DNA of 64,000 bases from Stenotrophomonas maltophilia (GCF_002799155.1 NZ_NERD01000002.1:1426001-1490000), one strand, 5' to 3'. Shown: positions 1 through 9,514, counted from the stretch's first letter. Program-made: numbers and translations. The notes: a model not told the origin generated them from the sequence alone.

Positions 1-925
1 GATGGACTGGAAGGTCGATGTGGCGACCAACCTCTACGTGCTGCCACGTGGCATCGCACGCACCGGCCTGGCCGGTCCGAAATCGCTGGCCTGGACCGCG
101 CGCTACGGCAGCGTGGTGGCCACCGGCTACGACGTGTCGACCACGGACGGCATGAACGAGAAGGGGCTGGTGGCCAACCTTCTGTGGCTGGTGGAATCGG
201 AGTATCCGCAGCAGCGAGGCAACAAGCCGGGACTGGCGATCTCGCTGTGGGCACAGTATGTGCTGGACAATTTCGCCACCGTGGACGAGGCGGTAACGGC
301 GCTCAAGCGTGAGCCGTACTCGATCGTCACCGACAAGGTGCCGGGCGAAGACCGCCAGGCGACGCTGCATCTGTCGCTGTCCGACGCGACCGGTGACAGT
401 GCCATTGTCGAATACATCGGCGGCCGCCAGGTGATCCATCACGACCGCCGCTACCAGGTGATGACCAACTCGCCGATCTTCGAGCAACAGCTGGCACTCA
501 ACAGCTACTGGCAGCAGATCGGTGGCACGGTGATGCTGCCGGGCACCAACCGCTCGTCCGACCGCTTCGCGCGTGCATCGTTCTACATCAACGCCATCCC
601 CAAGGCTGAAGACCCGGTGGAAGCGCTGGCCAGCGTGTTCAGCGTGATCCGCAACGCGTCGGTGCCCTACGGCATCACCACGCCGGGCGAGCCGAACATT
701 TCATCCACGCGCTGGCGCACCGTAGCCGACCACAAGCGGCGGTTGTACTTCTTCGAGTCGGCGTTGACCCCGAACACCTTCTGGGTCGATCTGAACAAGG
801 TCGATTTCGGTGGCCAGGTGCTCAGGCTCGACCTTGGCAAGGACCAGCGCAACACGTTCGCCGGCGATGCACTGGGCCACTTCGTACCCAGCGCACCGTT
901 CGCCTTCCTCGGTATCGACGGTTAG
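1..925 (+). CDS. linear amide C-N hydrolase (penicillin V acylase / bile salt hydrolase family), 5' truncated by window edge
   Basis: This is the C-terminal 307 residues of an Ntn-hydrolase of the choloylglycine hydrolase family, which cleaves linear amides such as penicillin V, conjugated bile acids or acyl-homoserine lactones. The first visible residues MDWK match the conserved stretch roughly 20 residues after the catalytic N-terminal Cys, so the signal peptide and the nucleophile lie upstream of the window; the ATG at position 2 is not the start. Visible family motifs are DGMNEKGL (substrate pocket), MTNSP (Asn of the oxyanion hole) and SSDRFARASFY (conserved Arg). Its TAG stop overlaps by two bases the TAA of the convergent gene that follows. 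The substrate cannot be decided from sequence; Gram-negative members are often periplasmic. Confidence 0.85.
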   Translation, partial: MDWKVDVATNLYVLPRGIARTGLAGPKSLAWTARYGSVVATGYDVSTTDGMNEKGLVANLLWLVESEYPQQRGNKPGLAISLWAQYVLDNFATVDEAVTALKREPYSIVTDKVPGEDRQATLHLSLSDATGDSAIVEYIGGRQVIHHDRRYQVMTNSPIFEQQLALNSYWQQIGGTVMLPGTNRSSDRFARASFYINAIPKAEDPVEALASVFSVIRNASVPYGITTPGEPNISSTRWRTVADHKRRLYFFESALTPNTFWVDLNKVDFGGQVLRLDLGKDQRNTFAGDALGHFVPSAPFAFLGIDG

Positions 926-1701
926 TTCGACGCCTGGCTCGAGGCCGGGTAAACCGCCTGGATCGTGCAGGCGCCGCGGGTGTACTGCGGCAGCGGGGCC
1001 AGCGAATCGCTGCGCAGGTCACCATTCTCGAAATCGGCGGTGAGGATGCGGTCACCGGGATTTCCGCAGATCAGGCCATTCTGCATGCCGGAGCGGAAGC
1101 TGAGCCGCGGTGCACGGTCGAGCTGGCGGCAATGGCTGCCGAGCTCGACACGGTAGTAGCGGTGGCCACCATTGCGGCGTGGATTGGTCTCCACCAGCAT
1201 TCCCTGCGGGTCGGACGACCACGCGCGGACGTTGCGGGCGGCGAAGCAGTGCGAAGGCGAGCCGCCGAAGCCGCGGCGGATTTCCTTGCGCTCGCGGATG
1301 GTCACCGCGGGCAGGGTGGCCGCGCGCAGGCGGTCACTGCCGCGGGCGACGCTGGCATAGTCCCGGTTCTGCACCGGGGTGACGGCACTGATGGCGCAAC
1401 TGCGGCCATCGACCACGACGCGCTCGCTGGGACGACCGCAGGCCCAGCCGGCAGGTGCTTCCAGCTTCAGCGTGGTGGCCGTGCGGACGCCGGGGCAGTC
1501 CTCGCTGAAGTCGATGCGATAGGCCTGGCCGGAGGCTGCGCGCAGCGCGATCGAGCGGGGTGAGGCCTGTTCCACTTCCTGCACGCCGACCGCGTCCATG
1601 CAGTGCGGGGCGGGGGGGGTACGTTCCTGTGCCGGCGCCGTAACAGCCAGCGCCAGGCCCAGGCTCGCTGCGATGACCGCCAGTACGTGCTGATGGGTCA
1701 T
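922..1701 (-). CDS. secreted protein with duplicated four-cysteine module, function unknown
   Basis: The predicted protein has 259 residues with a signal peptide (about residues 1-25, ending near APAQ). The mature part appears to be two copies of one module: C34-C69-C88-C102 and C152-C191-C212-C245. Both share a pattern of Cys, an RSI/GML-type strand, YRIDF or YRVEL, a second Cys, a hydrophobic strand, W/L-x-CG and a last Cys before AIS/TIQAVxP. This resembles the DUF6491-type secreted proteins of xanthomonads, but I cannot confirm the family. I chose ATG at 1701 because GGGAG lies 8 bases upstream; an in-frame GTG at 1710 is possible. A run of eight C (on the coding strand) falls in codons 28-30. 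It is convergent with the amidase gene and its stop overlaps that gene. Confidence 0.7.
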   Translation of the reverse strand: MTHQHVLAVIAASLGLALAVTAPAQERTPPAPHCMDAVGVQEVEQASPRSIALRAASGQAYRIDFSEDCPGVRTATTLKLEAPAGWACGRPSERVVVDGRSCAISAVTPVQNRDYASVARGSDRLRAATLPAVTIRERKEIRRGFGGSPSHCFAARNVRAWSSDPQGMLVETNPRRNGGHRYYRVELGSHCRQLDRAPRLSFRSGMQNGLICGNPGDRILTADFENGDLRSDSLAPLPQYTRGACTIQAVYPASSQASN

Positions 1702-1782
1702 GACCTGCACTCCCTGCGTTGGATGACGGATCGACTATAGCAGCGGTTTGCACGGCCGTTGTTACACGCGCACACTGCCCGG

Positions 1783-2481
1783 ATGGGCGCCATCTTCCAC
1801 CTGCGGCACTACAGCCAGGCCACCGGCCTGGACCGCCATGACTACGCGCAGTGGGTGCTGCCGCTGCAGGGCGAACTGCAATTCGAGATGGAAGGCCGCG
1901 GTGGTCGCCTGGACCTGCTGCAGGGGGCCTTCGTCGCGGCTGGCGAAGCACATGACCAGATGGCCGATGGGCCGAATGGTTTCGTGATCGTCGACTGCCC
2001 GCCGGGTGTGCTCGATGACGGTACCCAGGAACATCTGTGCCGCCAGCGCTGGTTGCATCTGCCACTGGCACTGCGGCAGCGCCTGGCGCAGGTGCGTGAA
2101 GGCCACCCGTTGCCGTCCCTGCTGCCGCATCTGCTTCAGGTGTTTGCACCGGCCGGCAGTGGTGCGCGCATGCAGGGCCTGTGCGCGGCGGTGCAGGTCG
2201 ATCCCGGCCAGGCGTGGCCGGTGGCGCGCATGGCCGCGTCGGTCGGGGTCAGCGAGAGCCGGTTGCACGCGCTGTTCCAGCGTGAGTTCGGGCTCAGCCC
2301 GCAGGCCTGGCTCAGTGCATGCCGGTTGCGCTGGGCCAAGCACCAGCTGCGCACCAGCGCGGCGCCGATCAGCGATATCGCGCTGGCCGCAGGCTATTCC
2401 GAGCAGAGTGCACTGACCCGAGCGCTGCGCCGTGAGTGCGGGCAGACGCCGGCCGCCTGGCGCAGGGGCAGCTCTTGGTAG
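1783..2481 (+). CDS. AraC-family transcriptional regulator
   Basis: The predicted protein has 232 residues. The first ~100 form a cupin-like sensing region and residues ~135-232 form the two helix-turn-helix AraC DNA-binding domain, with the first HTH at VARMAASVGVSESRLHALF and the second at PISDIALAAGYSEQSALTRAL, followed by the usual CGQTPAAWR tail. I prefer the ATG at 1783; an upstream TTG at 1759 is in frame, and neither has a strong ribosome site. The neighbouring EamA exporter on the same strand is a plausible target, but no operator was identified. The stop codon lies inside a GTAG palindrome. Confidence 0.8.
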   Translation: MGAIFHLRHYSQATGLDRHDYAQWVLPLQGELQFEMEGRGGRLDLLQGAFVAAGEAHDQMADGPNGFVIVDCPPGVLDDGTQEHLCRQRWLHLPLALRQRLAQVREGHPLPSLLPHLLQVFAPAGSGARMQGLCAAVQVDPGQAWPVARMAASVGVSESRLHALFQREFGLSPQAWLSACRLRWAKHQLRTSAAPISDIALAAGYSEQSALTRALRRECGQTPAAWRRGSSW

Positions 2482-2503
2482 AGGCGGGCATGCTCGCCTC
2501 TAC
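2478..2503. repeat. SMAG-type GTAG palindrome overlapping the AraC stop codon
   Basis: The element opens with GTAGAGGCG and closes with the exact reverse complement CGCCTCTAC; the centre is GGCATGCT. The TAG stop of the AraC gene (2479-2481) is formed by the GTAG end of the element. The type is the S. maltophilia GTAG (SMAG) repeat. Confidence 0.8.
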
Positions 2504-2631
2504 ACAAGCCGGTGTCCTGCAGGGCCGGGCTTTCCAGGCGCGCGGCCGGGCAGGGCAGTAGCCTCGGTCAAGAGCGCCCATCGGCCAGCGATTACACTGC
2601 GCGGCCTGTTCTCTCCCCCCGAAGAACCCGA

Positions 2632-3582
2632 ATGCGCAACAACCCGATGGCCCTGGGCATCGCCAATGGCGTTGCCGCCGGTGCGCTGTGGGGCGTGGTC
2701 TTTCTCGCGCCCGCCGTGCTGCAATCGTTCAATGCCCTGCAACTGTCCGCCGGTCGCTACCTGGTCTATGGCCTGATTGCCGTCGCTCTGTTGCTGCCGC
2801 GCTGGAGGCGGTTGGCACCGCGGCTGGGCCGTGCCGAATGGTTCGGGCTGCTGTGGCTGAGCCTGGCCGGCAACCTGGTGTACTTCCTGCTGCTGGCCAC
2901 GGCGGTGCAGTGGGCCGGTGGCGCGGCGGCGTCCTTGATTGTCGGCCTGATTCCGGTGGTGGTCACACTGGTTGGCGTGCGCGAGCACGGCGCGGTGCCG
3001 TTGAAGCAGTTGCTGCCAGCGCTGGGCCTGTGCGTGCTTGGCGTGGCGCTGGTGGGCTGGGAAGCATTGATGTCCGAGCACCTCGCAACACCGTGGCGGC
3101 AGCGCCTGATCGGCCTGCTGTGCGCATTCGGTGCACTGTTCTCGTGGGCGCTGTACTCGATCGGCAACAGTCGTTGGCTGGCACGCCGGCCGGACCTGTC
3201 CAGCCACGACTGGTCGTTGCTGACCGGCGTCACCACCGGCGGCCTGGCCCTGCTGCTGGTGCCCATGGCCTTCATCGGCCACAGCGGCACCCACACGGCG
3301 GCACAGTGGGGGGGCTTCTGGGCGATCAGCGCTGGCGTGGCGGTGGTGGCCTCGATCCTCGGCAATGCGTTCTGGAACCGCGCCAGCCGCCTGCTGCCGT
3401 TGACCCTGACCGGGCAGATGATCGTGTTCGAAACCCTGTTCGCGCTCCTGTATGCCTTTGCCTGGCAGCAGCGCTGGCCCTCGCTTCTGGAAGCGCTGGC
3501 GATCGTGTTCCTGGTGGCCGGCGTGATGCTGTGCGCGCATGCCCATCGCACGCCACGGGCGATCGCCGAACATGCCGGCTGA
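2632..3582 (+). CDS. EamA/DMT-family transporter (drug/metabolite exporter)
   Basis: The predicted inner-membrane protein has 316 residues and about ten hydrophobic segments arranged as two five-helix EamA repeats; the first opens with ALGIANGVAAGALWGVVFLAP and the second near LIGLLCAFGALFSWALYS. Members export amino acids, nucleotide precursors or toxic metabolites. I start at ATG 2632 because the in-frame extension upstream (from 2512) is Arg/Gly-rich and not membrane-like. It follows the AraC gene on the same strand after 150 bases, with the GTAG palindrome in between, so co-transcription is uncertain. The substrate cannot be assigned. Confidence 0.85.
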   Translation: MRNNPMALGIANGVAAGALWGVVFLAPAVLQSFNALQLSAGRYLVYGLIAVALLLPRWRRLAPRLGRAEWFGLLWLSLAGNLVYFLLLATAVQWAGGAAASLIVGLIPVVVTLVGVREHGAVPLKQLLPALGLCVLGVALVGWEALMSEHLATPWRQRLIGLLCAFGALFSWALYSIGNSRWLARRPDLSSHDWSLLTGVTTGGLALLLVPMAFIGHSGTHTAAQWGGFWAISAGVAVVASILGNAFWNRASRLLPLTLTGQMIVFETLFALLYAFAWQQRWPSLLEALAIVFLVAGVMLCAHAHRTPRAIAEHAG

Positions 3583-3683
3583 ATGCGGCCGTCAAGCGGG
3601 CTGATGGCTGCTTTGTCTCAGATGCAACCAAATGCCGGCACGTTGGCCGATGATCGCCGCAGCGGTTTTTTGCATCGCAGCAC

Positions 3684-3713
3684 TTGACAGCGGCCCGGCG
3701 CACAGTGTTTTCT
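3684..3713 (+). promoter_or_regulatory. candidate promoter of the thr operon
   Basis: A perfect -35 hexamer TTGACA (3684-3689) is followed after 18 bases by TTTTCT (3708-3713), a fair -10. It would start transcription around position 3720, which is almost at the ATG of the leader peptide, so the leader mRNA could be nearly leaderless. Inferred from the sequence only. Confidence 0.5.
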
Positions 3714-3720
3714 GTGCGTC

Positions 3721-3855
3721 ATGGTCCTTGATGCCGTCCACGCCAGCCTGATCGCCCCCGCCGCTGCGGGTCGTTCGACTGCGCCGGTCGCCACCACCAC
3801 CATTACCACCACCACCGTCACCACTGCCCTGGTGCGGCCCGTCGTCTTCGTGTAA
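3721..3855 (+). CDS. thrL: thr operon leader peptide (attenuation)
   Basis: A 44-codon ORF lies 84 bases before thrA and codes for a peptide whose middle reads VATTTITTTTVTT: nine Thr codons and one Ile in residues 25-35. Clustering of Thr with Ile is the signature of ThrL in enteric bacteria, where ribosome stalling at these codons senses charged tRNA-Thr and tRNA-Ile. The peptide is longer than the 21-residue E. coli ThrL and has an unrelated N-terminal half. Just after the Thr run, GGTGCGG (3831-3837) can pair with CCGCACC (3874-3880), which is also the left arm of the next hairpin, so two exclusive structures are possible. No good ribosome site is seen before the ATG. Confidence 0.75.
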   Translation: MVLDAVHASLIAPAAAGRSTAPVATTTITTTTVTTALVRPVVFV

Positions 3856-3871
3856 CTCCCGAAAACCACGG

Positions 3872-3895
3872 CCCCGCACCATCCAGGTGGCGGGG
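3872..3895 (+). terminator. attenuator-like hairpin in the thr leader
   Basis: CCCCGCACC (3872-3880) pairs with GGTGGCGGGG (3886-3895) around the loop ATCCA with one bulged base. Its left arm also pairs with GGTGCGG at 3831-3837, giving an antiterminator alternative. A ribosome that reaches the leader stop codon (3853) would cover 3831-3837 and favour this hairpin. It lacks a U-run (GAAACTC follows), so termination may be weak or depend on another factor. A second small hairpin (CCTC 3922-3925 with GAGG 3931-3934) covers the thrA ribosome-binding site. Confidence 0.5.
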
Positions 3896-3939
3896 AAACT
3901 CGACACCTGCATGCGACGGGGCCTCCTACCGAGGTCTGC

Positions 3940-6444
3940 ATGTCTTCCCACGCCCCCGCCCATCCCGTTGCCCCGGCCGACCTGGCTGCGCCGTCCACTG
4001 TCGTGCACAAGTTCGGCGGCACCTCGGTGGCCGATGCCGAACGCTACCGCCATGTTGCCGGCCTGCTGCTGGCCCGCCCCGAATCGCTGCAGGTCACTGT
4101 TGTCTCCGCGATGAAGGGGGTCACCGACGCGCTGATCGAACTGGCGCAGTTGGCGGCCAAGGGCGATGAAGGCTGGCGCGAGGCCTGGCATGCGCTGCGC
4201 GCGCGCCATCGCGGCGCCGCCGTGGCGCTGCTGGGCGAGCAGGTGGGCGAGACCGTCGAATGGATCGACGCCCGCTTCGATCAGCTGGCCGAAGTGCTGG
4301 CGGCGCTGGCGGTGATCGGCGAGCTGCCGCGCGAGGTGCTGGACCGCGTGCAGGGCCTGGGCGAAGTGTTCTCCGCGCAGCTGCTCGGCACCCACCTGCG
4401 TGCCTTGGGCGAAGACTGCGCGGTGCTTGATGCACGCGATGTGCTGGTGGTCGGGCATGGCGAGCTGGGCGTCGATGTCGACTGGGAAGCCAGTGCCGAC
4501 CGCCTCGCCCAATGGCGCCTGCAGCATCCGCAGCCGCGCCTGGTCGCCACCGGTTTCGTCGCACGTGATCGCGATGACCGCATCACCACCCTGGGTCGCA
4601 ACGGCAGCGATTACTCCGGCGCGATCTTCGCGGCGCTGTTCAACGCCGATGAACTGCACATCTGGACCGATGTCGACGGCGTGCTGTCAGCCGACCCGCG
4701 GCTGGTGCCCGAAGCTGTGCAGCTGGAATCGCTGAGCTACGACGAGGCCTGCGAACTGGCCTACTTCGGCGCCAAGGTGGTGCACCCGCAGACGATGTCG
4801 CCGGCGATCCGCCTCGGCCTGCCGATCATCATCCGCAATACCTTCCAGCCGGCACATCCGGGTACGCGCATCAGTGCCGAGCGCTCGCCGCGTGGGCCGG
4901 TGAAGGGCCTGACCCTGAGCCCCGGGCTGGCCCTGCTGAACCTGGAAGGCACCGGCCTGATCGGCGTGCCGGGTACCGCCGAGCGCGTATTCGCCGCCCT
5001 GCGCCAGGCGCAGGTGTCGGTGGTGATGATCTCGCAGGGCTCGTCGGAGCATTCGATCTGCTGCGTGGTGCGCGCCGCCGAATCCGCACGTGGCCGTGAG
5101 GCGCTGCTGCACGCGTTCGCGCATGAACTGTCGGTCGGCCAGGTGCAGCGCGTACAGATCAGCGAGGGCGTCAGCGTACTGGCGGCGGTGGGTGACGGCA
5201 TGGCTGGCCAGCCGGGTGTGGCCGCGCGCCTGTTCGAGGCACTGGGGCGTGCGCAGGTGAACATCCTGGCGATCGCGCAGGGCTCGTCCGAACGCAACAT
5301 CTCGGTGGCGGTGGACAGTGCCGATGCCACTCGCGCGCTACGCGCGGCGCATGCCGGCTTCTGGCTGTCGCCGCAGACGTTTGCGGTGGGGGTGGTCGGG
5401 CCGGGCAACGTCGGCGCCGCGCTGCTGGACCAGCTGCTGGCGGCACGCCCGCAGCTGCTGGCCAAGGCCAACGTCGACCTGCGCCTGCGTGCACTGGCCT
5501 CGCGCTCGCGCATGCGGCTGGAAGCAGACGGCCTGCATGCGGACTGGCGCGAAGCGCTGCGGGACGCGGGCGAATCGAGTGACCTGGATCGCTTCACCGA
5601 ACACCTGTTGGCCGCGCACCTGCCGCATGCGGTGGTGATCGACTGCAGTGGCAGTGCGGAGGTGGCCGAGCGCTATGAGGGCTGGCTGGCGGCCGGCATC
5701 CACGTGGTGACCCCGAACAAGCAGGCTGGTGCCGGGCCGCTGCCGCGCTACCAGCGCATCCGCGCTGCGGCGGCGGCCAGTGGTGCGCGTTTCCGCTACG
5801 AGGCCACCGTGGGCGCGGGCCTCCCGGTGATCACTACGCTGCGTGACCTGGTCGATACCGGCGACGAGGTGCTGGCCATCGAAGGCATCTTCTCCGGCAC
5901 GCTGGCGTGGCTGTTCAACCGCTTCGATGGCAGCCAGCCGTTCTCGCAACTGGTCGCGCAGGCGCGCTCGATGGGCTACACCGAGCCGGACCCGCGTGAT
6001 GATCTTTCGGGCGTGGACGTGGCGCGCAAGCTGGTGATCCTGGCCCGCGAAGCCGGCCACGCGCTCAGTCTTGAACAGGTGGAAGTGGAAAGCCTGGTGC
6101 CGGCGCTGCTGCGCGAGGGCAGCGTGGATGACTTCATGGCGCGGCTGGGCGAGTCCGACGCCAGCCTGCTGCAACGCCTGCAGGATGCGCGGGCACGGGG
6201 GGCGGTGCTGCGCTATGTGGCACAGCTGGGCGCCGACGGTGCCTCGGTGGGCCTGCAGGAACTGCCGGCCGATCACGCCTTCGCCAACCTGCGCCTGACC
6301 GACAACGTGGTGCAGTTCCGTACCCGCCGTTACTGCGACAACCCGTTGGTGGTGCAGGGGCCGGGGGCTGGCCCGGAAGTCACCGCGGCCGGTGTGTTCG
6401 CGGACCTGCTGCGGGTTGCTGCCGGCGAAGGAGCGCGGCTGTGA
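3940..6444 (+). CDS. thrA: bifunctional aspartokinase / homoserine dehydrogenase I
   Basis: This 834-residue enzyme catalyses the first and third steps from aspartate to homoserine. The kinase domain begins with [11 protein letters not shown] (residues 22-32), two ACT-like regulatory segments occupy roughly 320-465 ([18 protein letters not shown] and later [19 protein letters not shown]), and the dehydrogenase starts with the NAD(P)-binding [14 protein letters not shown] near 483. The size is close to E. coli ThrA (820). GAGG five bases before the ATG is the ribosome site and can be masked by a small hairpin. It is first of thrABC, its stop overlapping the thrB start (GTGA). Control is probably by attenuation through thrL and threonine feedback on the ACT region (known for the family). 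Confidence 0.97.
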   Translation: MSSHAPAHPVAPADLAAPSTVVHKFGGTSVADAERYRHVAGLLLARPESLQVTVVSAMKGVTDALIELAQLAAKGDEGWREAWHALRARHRGAAVALLGEQVGETVEWIDARFDQLAEVLAALAVIGELPREVLDRVQGLGEVFSAQLLGTHLRALGEDCAVLDARDVLVVGHGELGVDVDWEASADRLAQWRLQHPQPRLVATGFVARDRDDRITTLGRNGSDYSGAIFAALFNADELHIWTDVDGVLSADPRLVPEAVQLESLSYDEACELAYFGAKVVHPQTMSPAIRLGLPIIIRNTFQPAHPGTRISAERSPRGPVKGLTLSPGLALLNLEGTGLIGVPGTAERVFAALRQAQVSVVMISQGSSEHSICCVVRAAESARGREALLHAFAHELSVGQVQRVQISEGVSVLAAVGDGMAGQPGVAARLFEALGRAQVNILAIAQGSSERNISVAVDSADATRALRAAHAGFWLSPQTFAVGVVGPGNVGAALLDQLLAARPQLLAKANVDLRLRALASRSRMRLEADGLHADWREALRDAGESSDLDRFTEHLLAAHLPHAVVIDCSGSAEVAERYEGWLAAGIHVVTPNKQAGAGPLPRYQRIRAAAAASGARFRYEATVGAGLPVITTLRDLVDTGDEVLAIEGIFSGTLAWLFNRFDGSQPFSQLVAQARSMGYTEPDPRDDLSGVDVARKLVILAREAGHALSLEQVEVESLVPALLREGSVDDFMARLGESDASLLQRLQDARARGAVLRYVAQLGADGASVGLQELPADHAFANLRLTDNVVQFRTRRYCDNPLVVQGPGAGPEVTAAGVFADLLRVAAGEGARL

Positions 6445-7355
6445 TCGCACGTGCGTTCGCTCCCGCTTCGGTGGCCAACGTGGCGGTGGGCTTCGACATT
6501 CTTGGTCATGCCATCGCCGGTGTTGGCGATACCGTGAGTGTGCGCCGCATCGATGAGCCGCTGGTGCGCATCGAGGCGATCCGTGGCAGTGTCGTCGCGC
6601 TGCCACTGGATGCCGCTAGAAACACAGCAGGCGCTGCATTGTTGTCGCTGCGCGAAGGCCTGGGCCTGGATTTCGGTTTCGCGGTCGAGATCGACAAGGG
6701 CATTCCGTTCGGTTCCGGCATGGGCGGCTCGGCGGCGTCGAGTGTCGCGGCGCTGGTCGCCGCCAACGCGCTGCTGCAGGTCCCGCTGCCGCGCGAGGCG
6801 CTGTACCCGTTTGCGCTGGACGGCGAGGCGGTGGCCAGTGGTGGCCGTCACGGTGACAACGTCGGCCCGCTGCTGCTGGGTGGCCTGGCGTTGTGTACGG
6901 CCGATCGCCTGTTGCCGATCCCGGTGCCTGCCAGCTGGCACAGCCTGCTGGTGCATCCGCATGCAGTGCTGGAAACGCGCCGTGCCCGCCAGGCCCTGCA
7001 GGGCAGCTATGCGCTGGGCGAGTTCGTGGCACAGAGCGCGAACCTCGCGCTGGTGCTCAGTGGCTGCCATCGCAGTGACGCGGCGCTGGTGCGCGCCGGC
7101 CTGCGCGATGTGCTGGTCGAACCGCGGCGGGCCGGATTGATCGTCGGCTTCGAGGCCGCCCGTGATGCGGCGCTGTCGGCCCATGCAATGGGCGCGGGCA
7201 TCTCCGGTGCCGGGCCCAGCGTGTTCGCCTGGTTCGAGGATGCCGACCAGGCCCGCGCCGCCGTGGCGCCGGTGCAGGCAGCGTTCGCTGCGGCCGGCTT
7301 CGACAGTGACGCCTGGGTGTCGCCGCTGGATGCGCCGGGAGCCCGGCTGTGCTGA
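6441..7355 (+). CDS. thrB: homoserine kinase
   Basis: This 304-residue GHMP kinase phosphorylates homoserine to O-phosphohomoserine. It opens with the family N-terminus [17 protein letters not shown], carries the ATP loop [17 protein letters not shown] (residues ~91-107) and the C-terminal GHMP motif [15 protein letters not shown]. The start is a GTG whose last two bases are shared with the thrA stop, so translation is coupled. Length matches E. coli ThrB (310). Cytoplasmic. Confidence 0.96.
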   Translation: MIARAFAPASVANVAVGFDILGHAIAGVGDTVSVRRIDEPLVRIEAIRGSVVALPLDAARNTAGAALLSLREGLGLDFGFAVEIDKGIPFGSGMGGSAASSVAALVAANALLQVPLPREALYPFALDGEAVASGGRHGDNVGPLLLGGLALCTADRLLPIPVPASWHSLLVHPHAVLETRRARQALQGSYALGEFVAQSANLALVLSGCHRSDAALVRAGLRDVLVEPRRAGLIVGFEAARDAALSAHAMGAGISGAGPSVFAWFEDADQARAAVAPVQAAFAAAGFDSDAWVSPLDAPGARLC

Positions 7356-8671
7356 ATACTTCCCCTTCTCTGGATACCGAACCGATGTATTTCGTTTCCA
7401 CCCGCGGCCAGTCGCCGGCCGTTGGTCTCAGCGCGGCGATCGCCGCCGGATTGGCGCCCGATGGCGGGCTGTATGTCCCCGAGCGTCTGCCGGCCCCCCG
7501 CGAACTGCAGGCCGGGGCGACCCTGGCCGATACCGCCGCCGATCTGCTGGCGCCGTTCTTTGCTGGTGACGCACTTGAGGCTGCGCTTCCGGCGATCTGC
7601 CGAGAGGCGTTCGACTTCCCGGTGCCGCTGCGTGCGCTCGGCGATGGTGATCACGTGCTGGAGCTGTTCCATGGGCCGACGGCGGCGTTCAAGGATATTG
7701 GCGCGCGCTTCCTGGCCGGTACGCTGTCGCGGCTGCAGGCCGGCAAGGGCCGCGACCTGACGATCGTCGTCGCCACGTCCGGCGATACCGGTGCTGCAGT
7801 GGCGGCGGCCTTCCATCGCCAGCCGGGCGTGCGCGTGGTGGTGCTGTACCCGGATGGCCGCGTGTCCCCGCGCCAGGCACACCAGCTCGGTTGTTTCGGC
7901 GACAACATCCAGGCCCTGCGTGTGGCGGGTGCATTCGACGATTGCCAGGCGATGGTCAAGCAGGCGCTGGCCGACCGCGAACTGCAGGCGCAGGTGCCGT
8001 TGAGCTCGGCCAACAGCATCAGCCTGGGCCGCCTGCTGCCGCAGATGAGCTACTACGCGCATGCAGCGTTGACCCACTACGCCACGCATCGTCGCCGGCT
8101 CAATCTGGTGGTGCCAACCGGCAACCTGGGCAATGCGATGGCGGCGGTGCTGGCGCGCGCGCTGGGCGTGCCGATCGGGCAGATCGTGCTGGCCACCAAT
8201 GCCAATGCCGTGCTGCCGGCGTACTTCAATGGTGGCGACTACCAGCCGCAGGCCAGTGTGGCCACGGTGGCCAATGCAATGGACGTGGGGGCGCCAAGCA
8301 ACTTCGAGCGACTGCGCTGGCTCTACCACGGCGACGACGCGGAACTGCGTGCTGCGTTCCGTGCGTTCGCGGTGGATGACGTGACCATCCGCGCGACGAT
8401 TGCGGCAGCGCATGCCGGCCGCGGCGAGCTGTTCTGCCCGCACACGGCGACGGCGGTGAAGGTGCTGCAGGATCTGCGGGCGCGTGGTGCCAAGGGCGAC
8501 TGGGCGGTGGTGGCTACGGCGCACCCCGCGAAGTTCGAGGCCGTGGTCGAGCCGCTGATTGGCGAAGCGGTGGCGGTGCCGCCTGCGCTGGATGCGTTGC
8601 TGCAGCGGCCGGCGCACGCCGAGCCGTTGGCGGCTGATTACGCGGCGTTGCGTGAGGTGTTGCTGCGCTGA
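7349..8671 (+). CDS. thrC: threonine synthase
   Basis: This PLP enzyme converts O-phosphohomoserine to threonine, the last step of the pathway. The cofactor lysine is K115 in [13 protein letters not shown], the phosphate-binding loop is [12 protein letters not shown], and the N-terminus [10 protein letters not shown] is typical of bacterial ThrC. The GTG start at 7349 (440 residues, overlapping thrB by 7 bases) has GGGAG seven bases upstream. An in-frame ATG at 7385 matches the usual family start better but has no clear ribosome site; the true start is one of these two. The operon ends in a perfect hairpin at 8689-8707. Confidence 0.95.
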   Translation: MLNTSPSLDTEPMYFVSTRGQSPAVGLSAAIAAGLAPDGGLYVPERLPAPRELQAGATLADTAADLLAPFFAGDALEAALPAICREAFDFPVPLRALGDGDHVLELFHGPTAAFKDIGARFLAGTLSRLQAGKGRDLTIVVATSGDTGAAVAAAFHRQPGVRVVVLYPDGRVSPRQAHQLGCFGDNIQALRVAGAFDDCQAMVKQALADRELQAQVPLSSANSISLGRLLPQMSYYAHAALTHYATHRRRLNLVVPTGNLGNAMAAVLARALGVPIGQIVLATNANAVLPAYFNGGDYQPQASVATVANAMDVGAPSNFERLRWLYHGDDAELRAAFRAFAVDDVTIRATIAAAHAGRGELFCPHTATAVKVLQDLRARGAKGDWAVVATAHPAKFEAVVEPLIGEAVAVPPALDALLQRPAHAEPLAADYAALREVLLR

Positions 8672-8688
8672 TCAATGGCGTCTGGGAT

Positions 8689-8707
8689 TGCCGGCCGCTG
8701 GCCGGCA
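8689..8707. repeat. degenerate SMAG-like hairpin between convergent thrC and the FNR-like gene
   Basis: TGCCGGCC, three bases (GCT), then GGCCGGCA: a perfect 8-bp stem. It has the same core as the intact GTAG repeat at 54316 but the GTAG end is lost. Its position between two converging genes suggests a terminator role. No U-run is present. Confidence 0.6.
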
Positions 8708-8728
8708 CCCCCATGAACCGCGATACGG

Positions 8729-9481
8729 TCAGATCAACCCTTCGCCGGCCAGCGTACGCAGCCCATCCTCGTCGAGGATCTCCACCACGTTCAGGTGGGG
8801 CAGGGCGATCAGCCCCTGCTGGCGCAGCTTGGTGAAGGTGCGGCTGACCGTTTCCATGGTCAGGCCCAGATGGTCGGCAATATCGCCCCGGCCCATCGGC
8901 AGCGACACGCGCAGGCCGTCGCCGCCCAGCTTGGCCTCGCGCGCGGCCAGGCGCAGCAGGAAATCGGCCAGCTTCTCGGCCGGCTGCAGGCGTGCCAGGG
9001 CCAGTGCGGCGTCCTGTGCGGCATCCAGCTCCTGGCAGGCGCGCTGCAGCAGCTTGCGCTCCAGGTGCGGGAAGCGGCTGCGCAGTGCCTTCATCTGTGG
9101 CAGCGCGACGCGGCACACGCGGCTGTCGGCGATGGCCTCGATGTCGTAGCGGTGATGGTCGCTGCCGCTCAAGCCCAGGTAGTCGCCGGGCAGCACGAAA
9201 CCGTTGATCTGGCGGCGGCCGTCAGCCAGGGTACGCACCAGGCGCAGTGCGCCGGCGGTCAATGTATAGACATGGTCGCGCTCTTCGCCGGTGCGGGCCA
9301 GCGTGCTGCCCATGCCGACCTGCTGCGAAACGGTGACCTGTTCCAGTGCCTGCACTTCATCGGGCGACAGCGCCGAGCACACCGCAAGGTGGCGAACCGA
9401 GCAGTGCATGCAGTCGAGCGTGGTGCAGGACGGCGAGGCGGGATCGTTGGTGGCGGGCGGAGCGCCGGAAGGCCGGGACAT
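8729..9481 (-). CDS. FNR/ANR-like Crp-family transcriptional regulator
   Basis: The predicted regulator has 250 residues: N-terminal cysteines, a cyclic-nucleotide-binding-type beta roll (about 40-150), a dimer helix and a C-terminal HTH at [20 protein letters not shown]. The recognition helix has the E-xx-S-R of FNR (TMETVSR), predicting binding to TTGAT-N4-ATCAA-like sites. Candidate [4Fe-4S] ligands are C24, C27, C35 and the central C123; C19 is also present. The C24-x2-C27-x7-C35 spacing differs from E. coli FNR (x2 then x5). It probably senses oxygen and controls micro-aerobic genes (family knowledge). Its ATG is divergent from hisS with 127 bases between. Confidence 0.85.
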   Translation of the reverse strand: MSRPSGAPPATNDPASPSCTTLDCMHCSVRHLAVCSALSPDEVQALEQVTVSQQVGMGSTLARTGEERDHVYTLTAGALRLVRTLADGRRQINGFVLPGDYLGLSGSDHHRYDIEAIADSRVCRVALPQMKALRSRFPHLERKLLQRACQELDAAQDAALALARLQPAEKLADFLLRLAAREAKLGGDGLRVSLPMGRGDIADHLGLTMETVSRTFTKLRQQGLIALPHLNVVEILDEDGLRTLAGEGLI

Positions 9482-9514
9482 GTTGCGTGGGCGTATCGCG
9501 GGCGGGGGAGGGCC

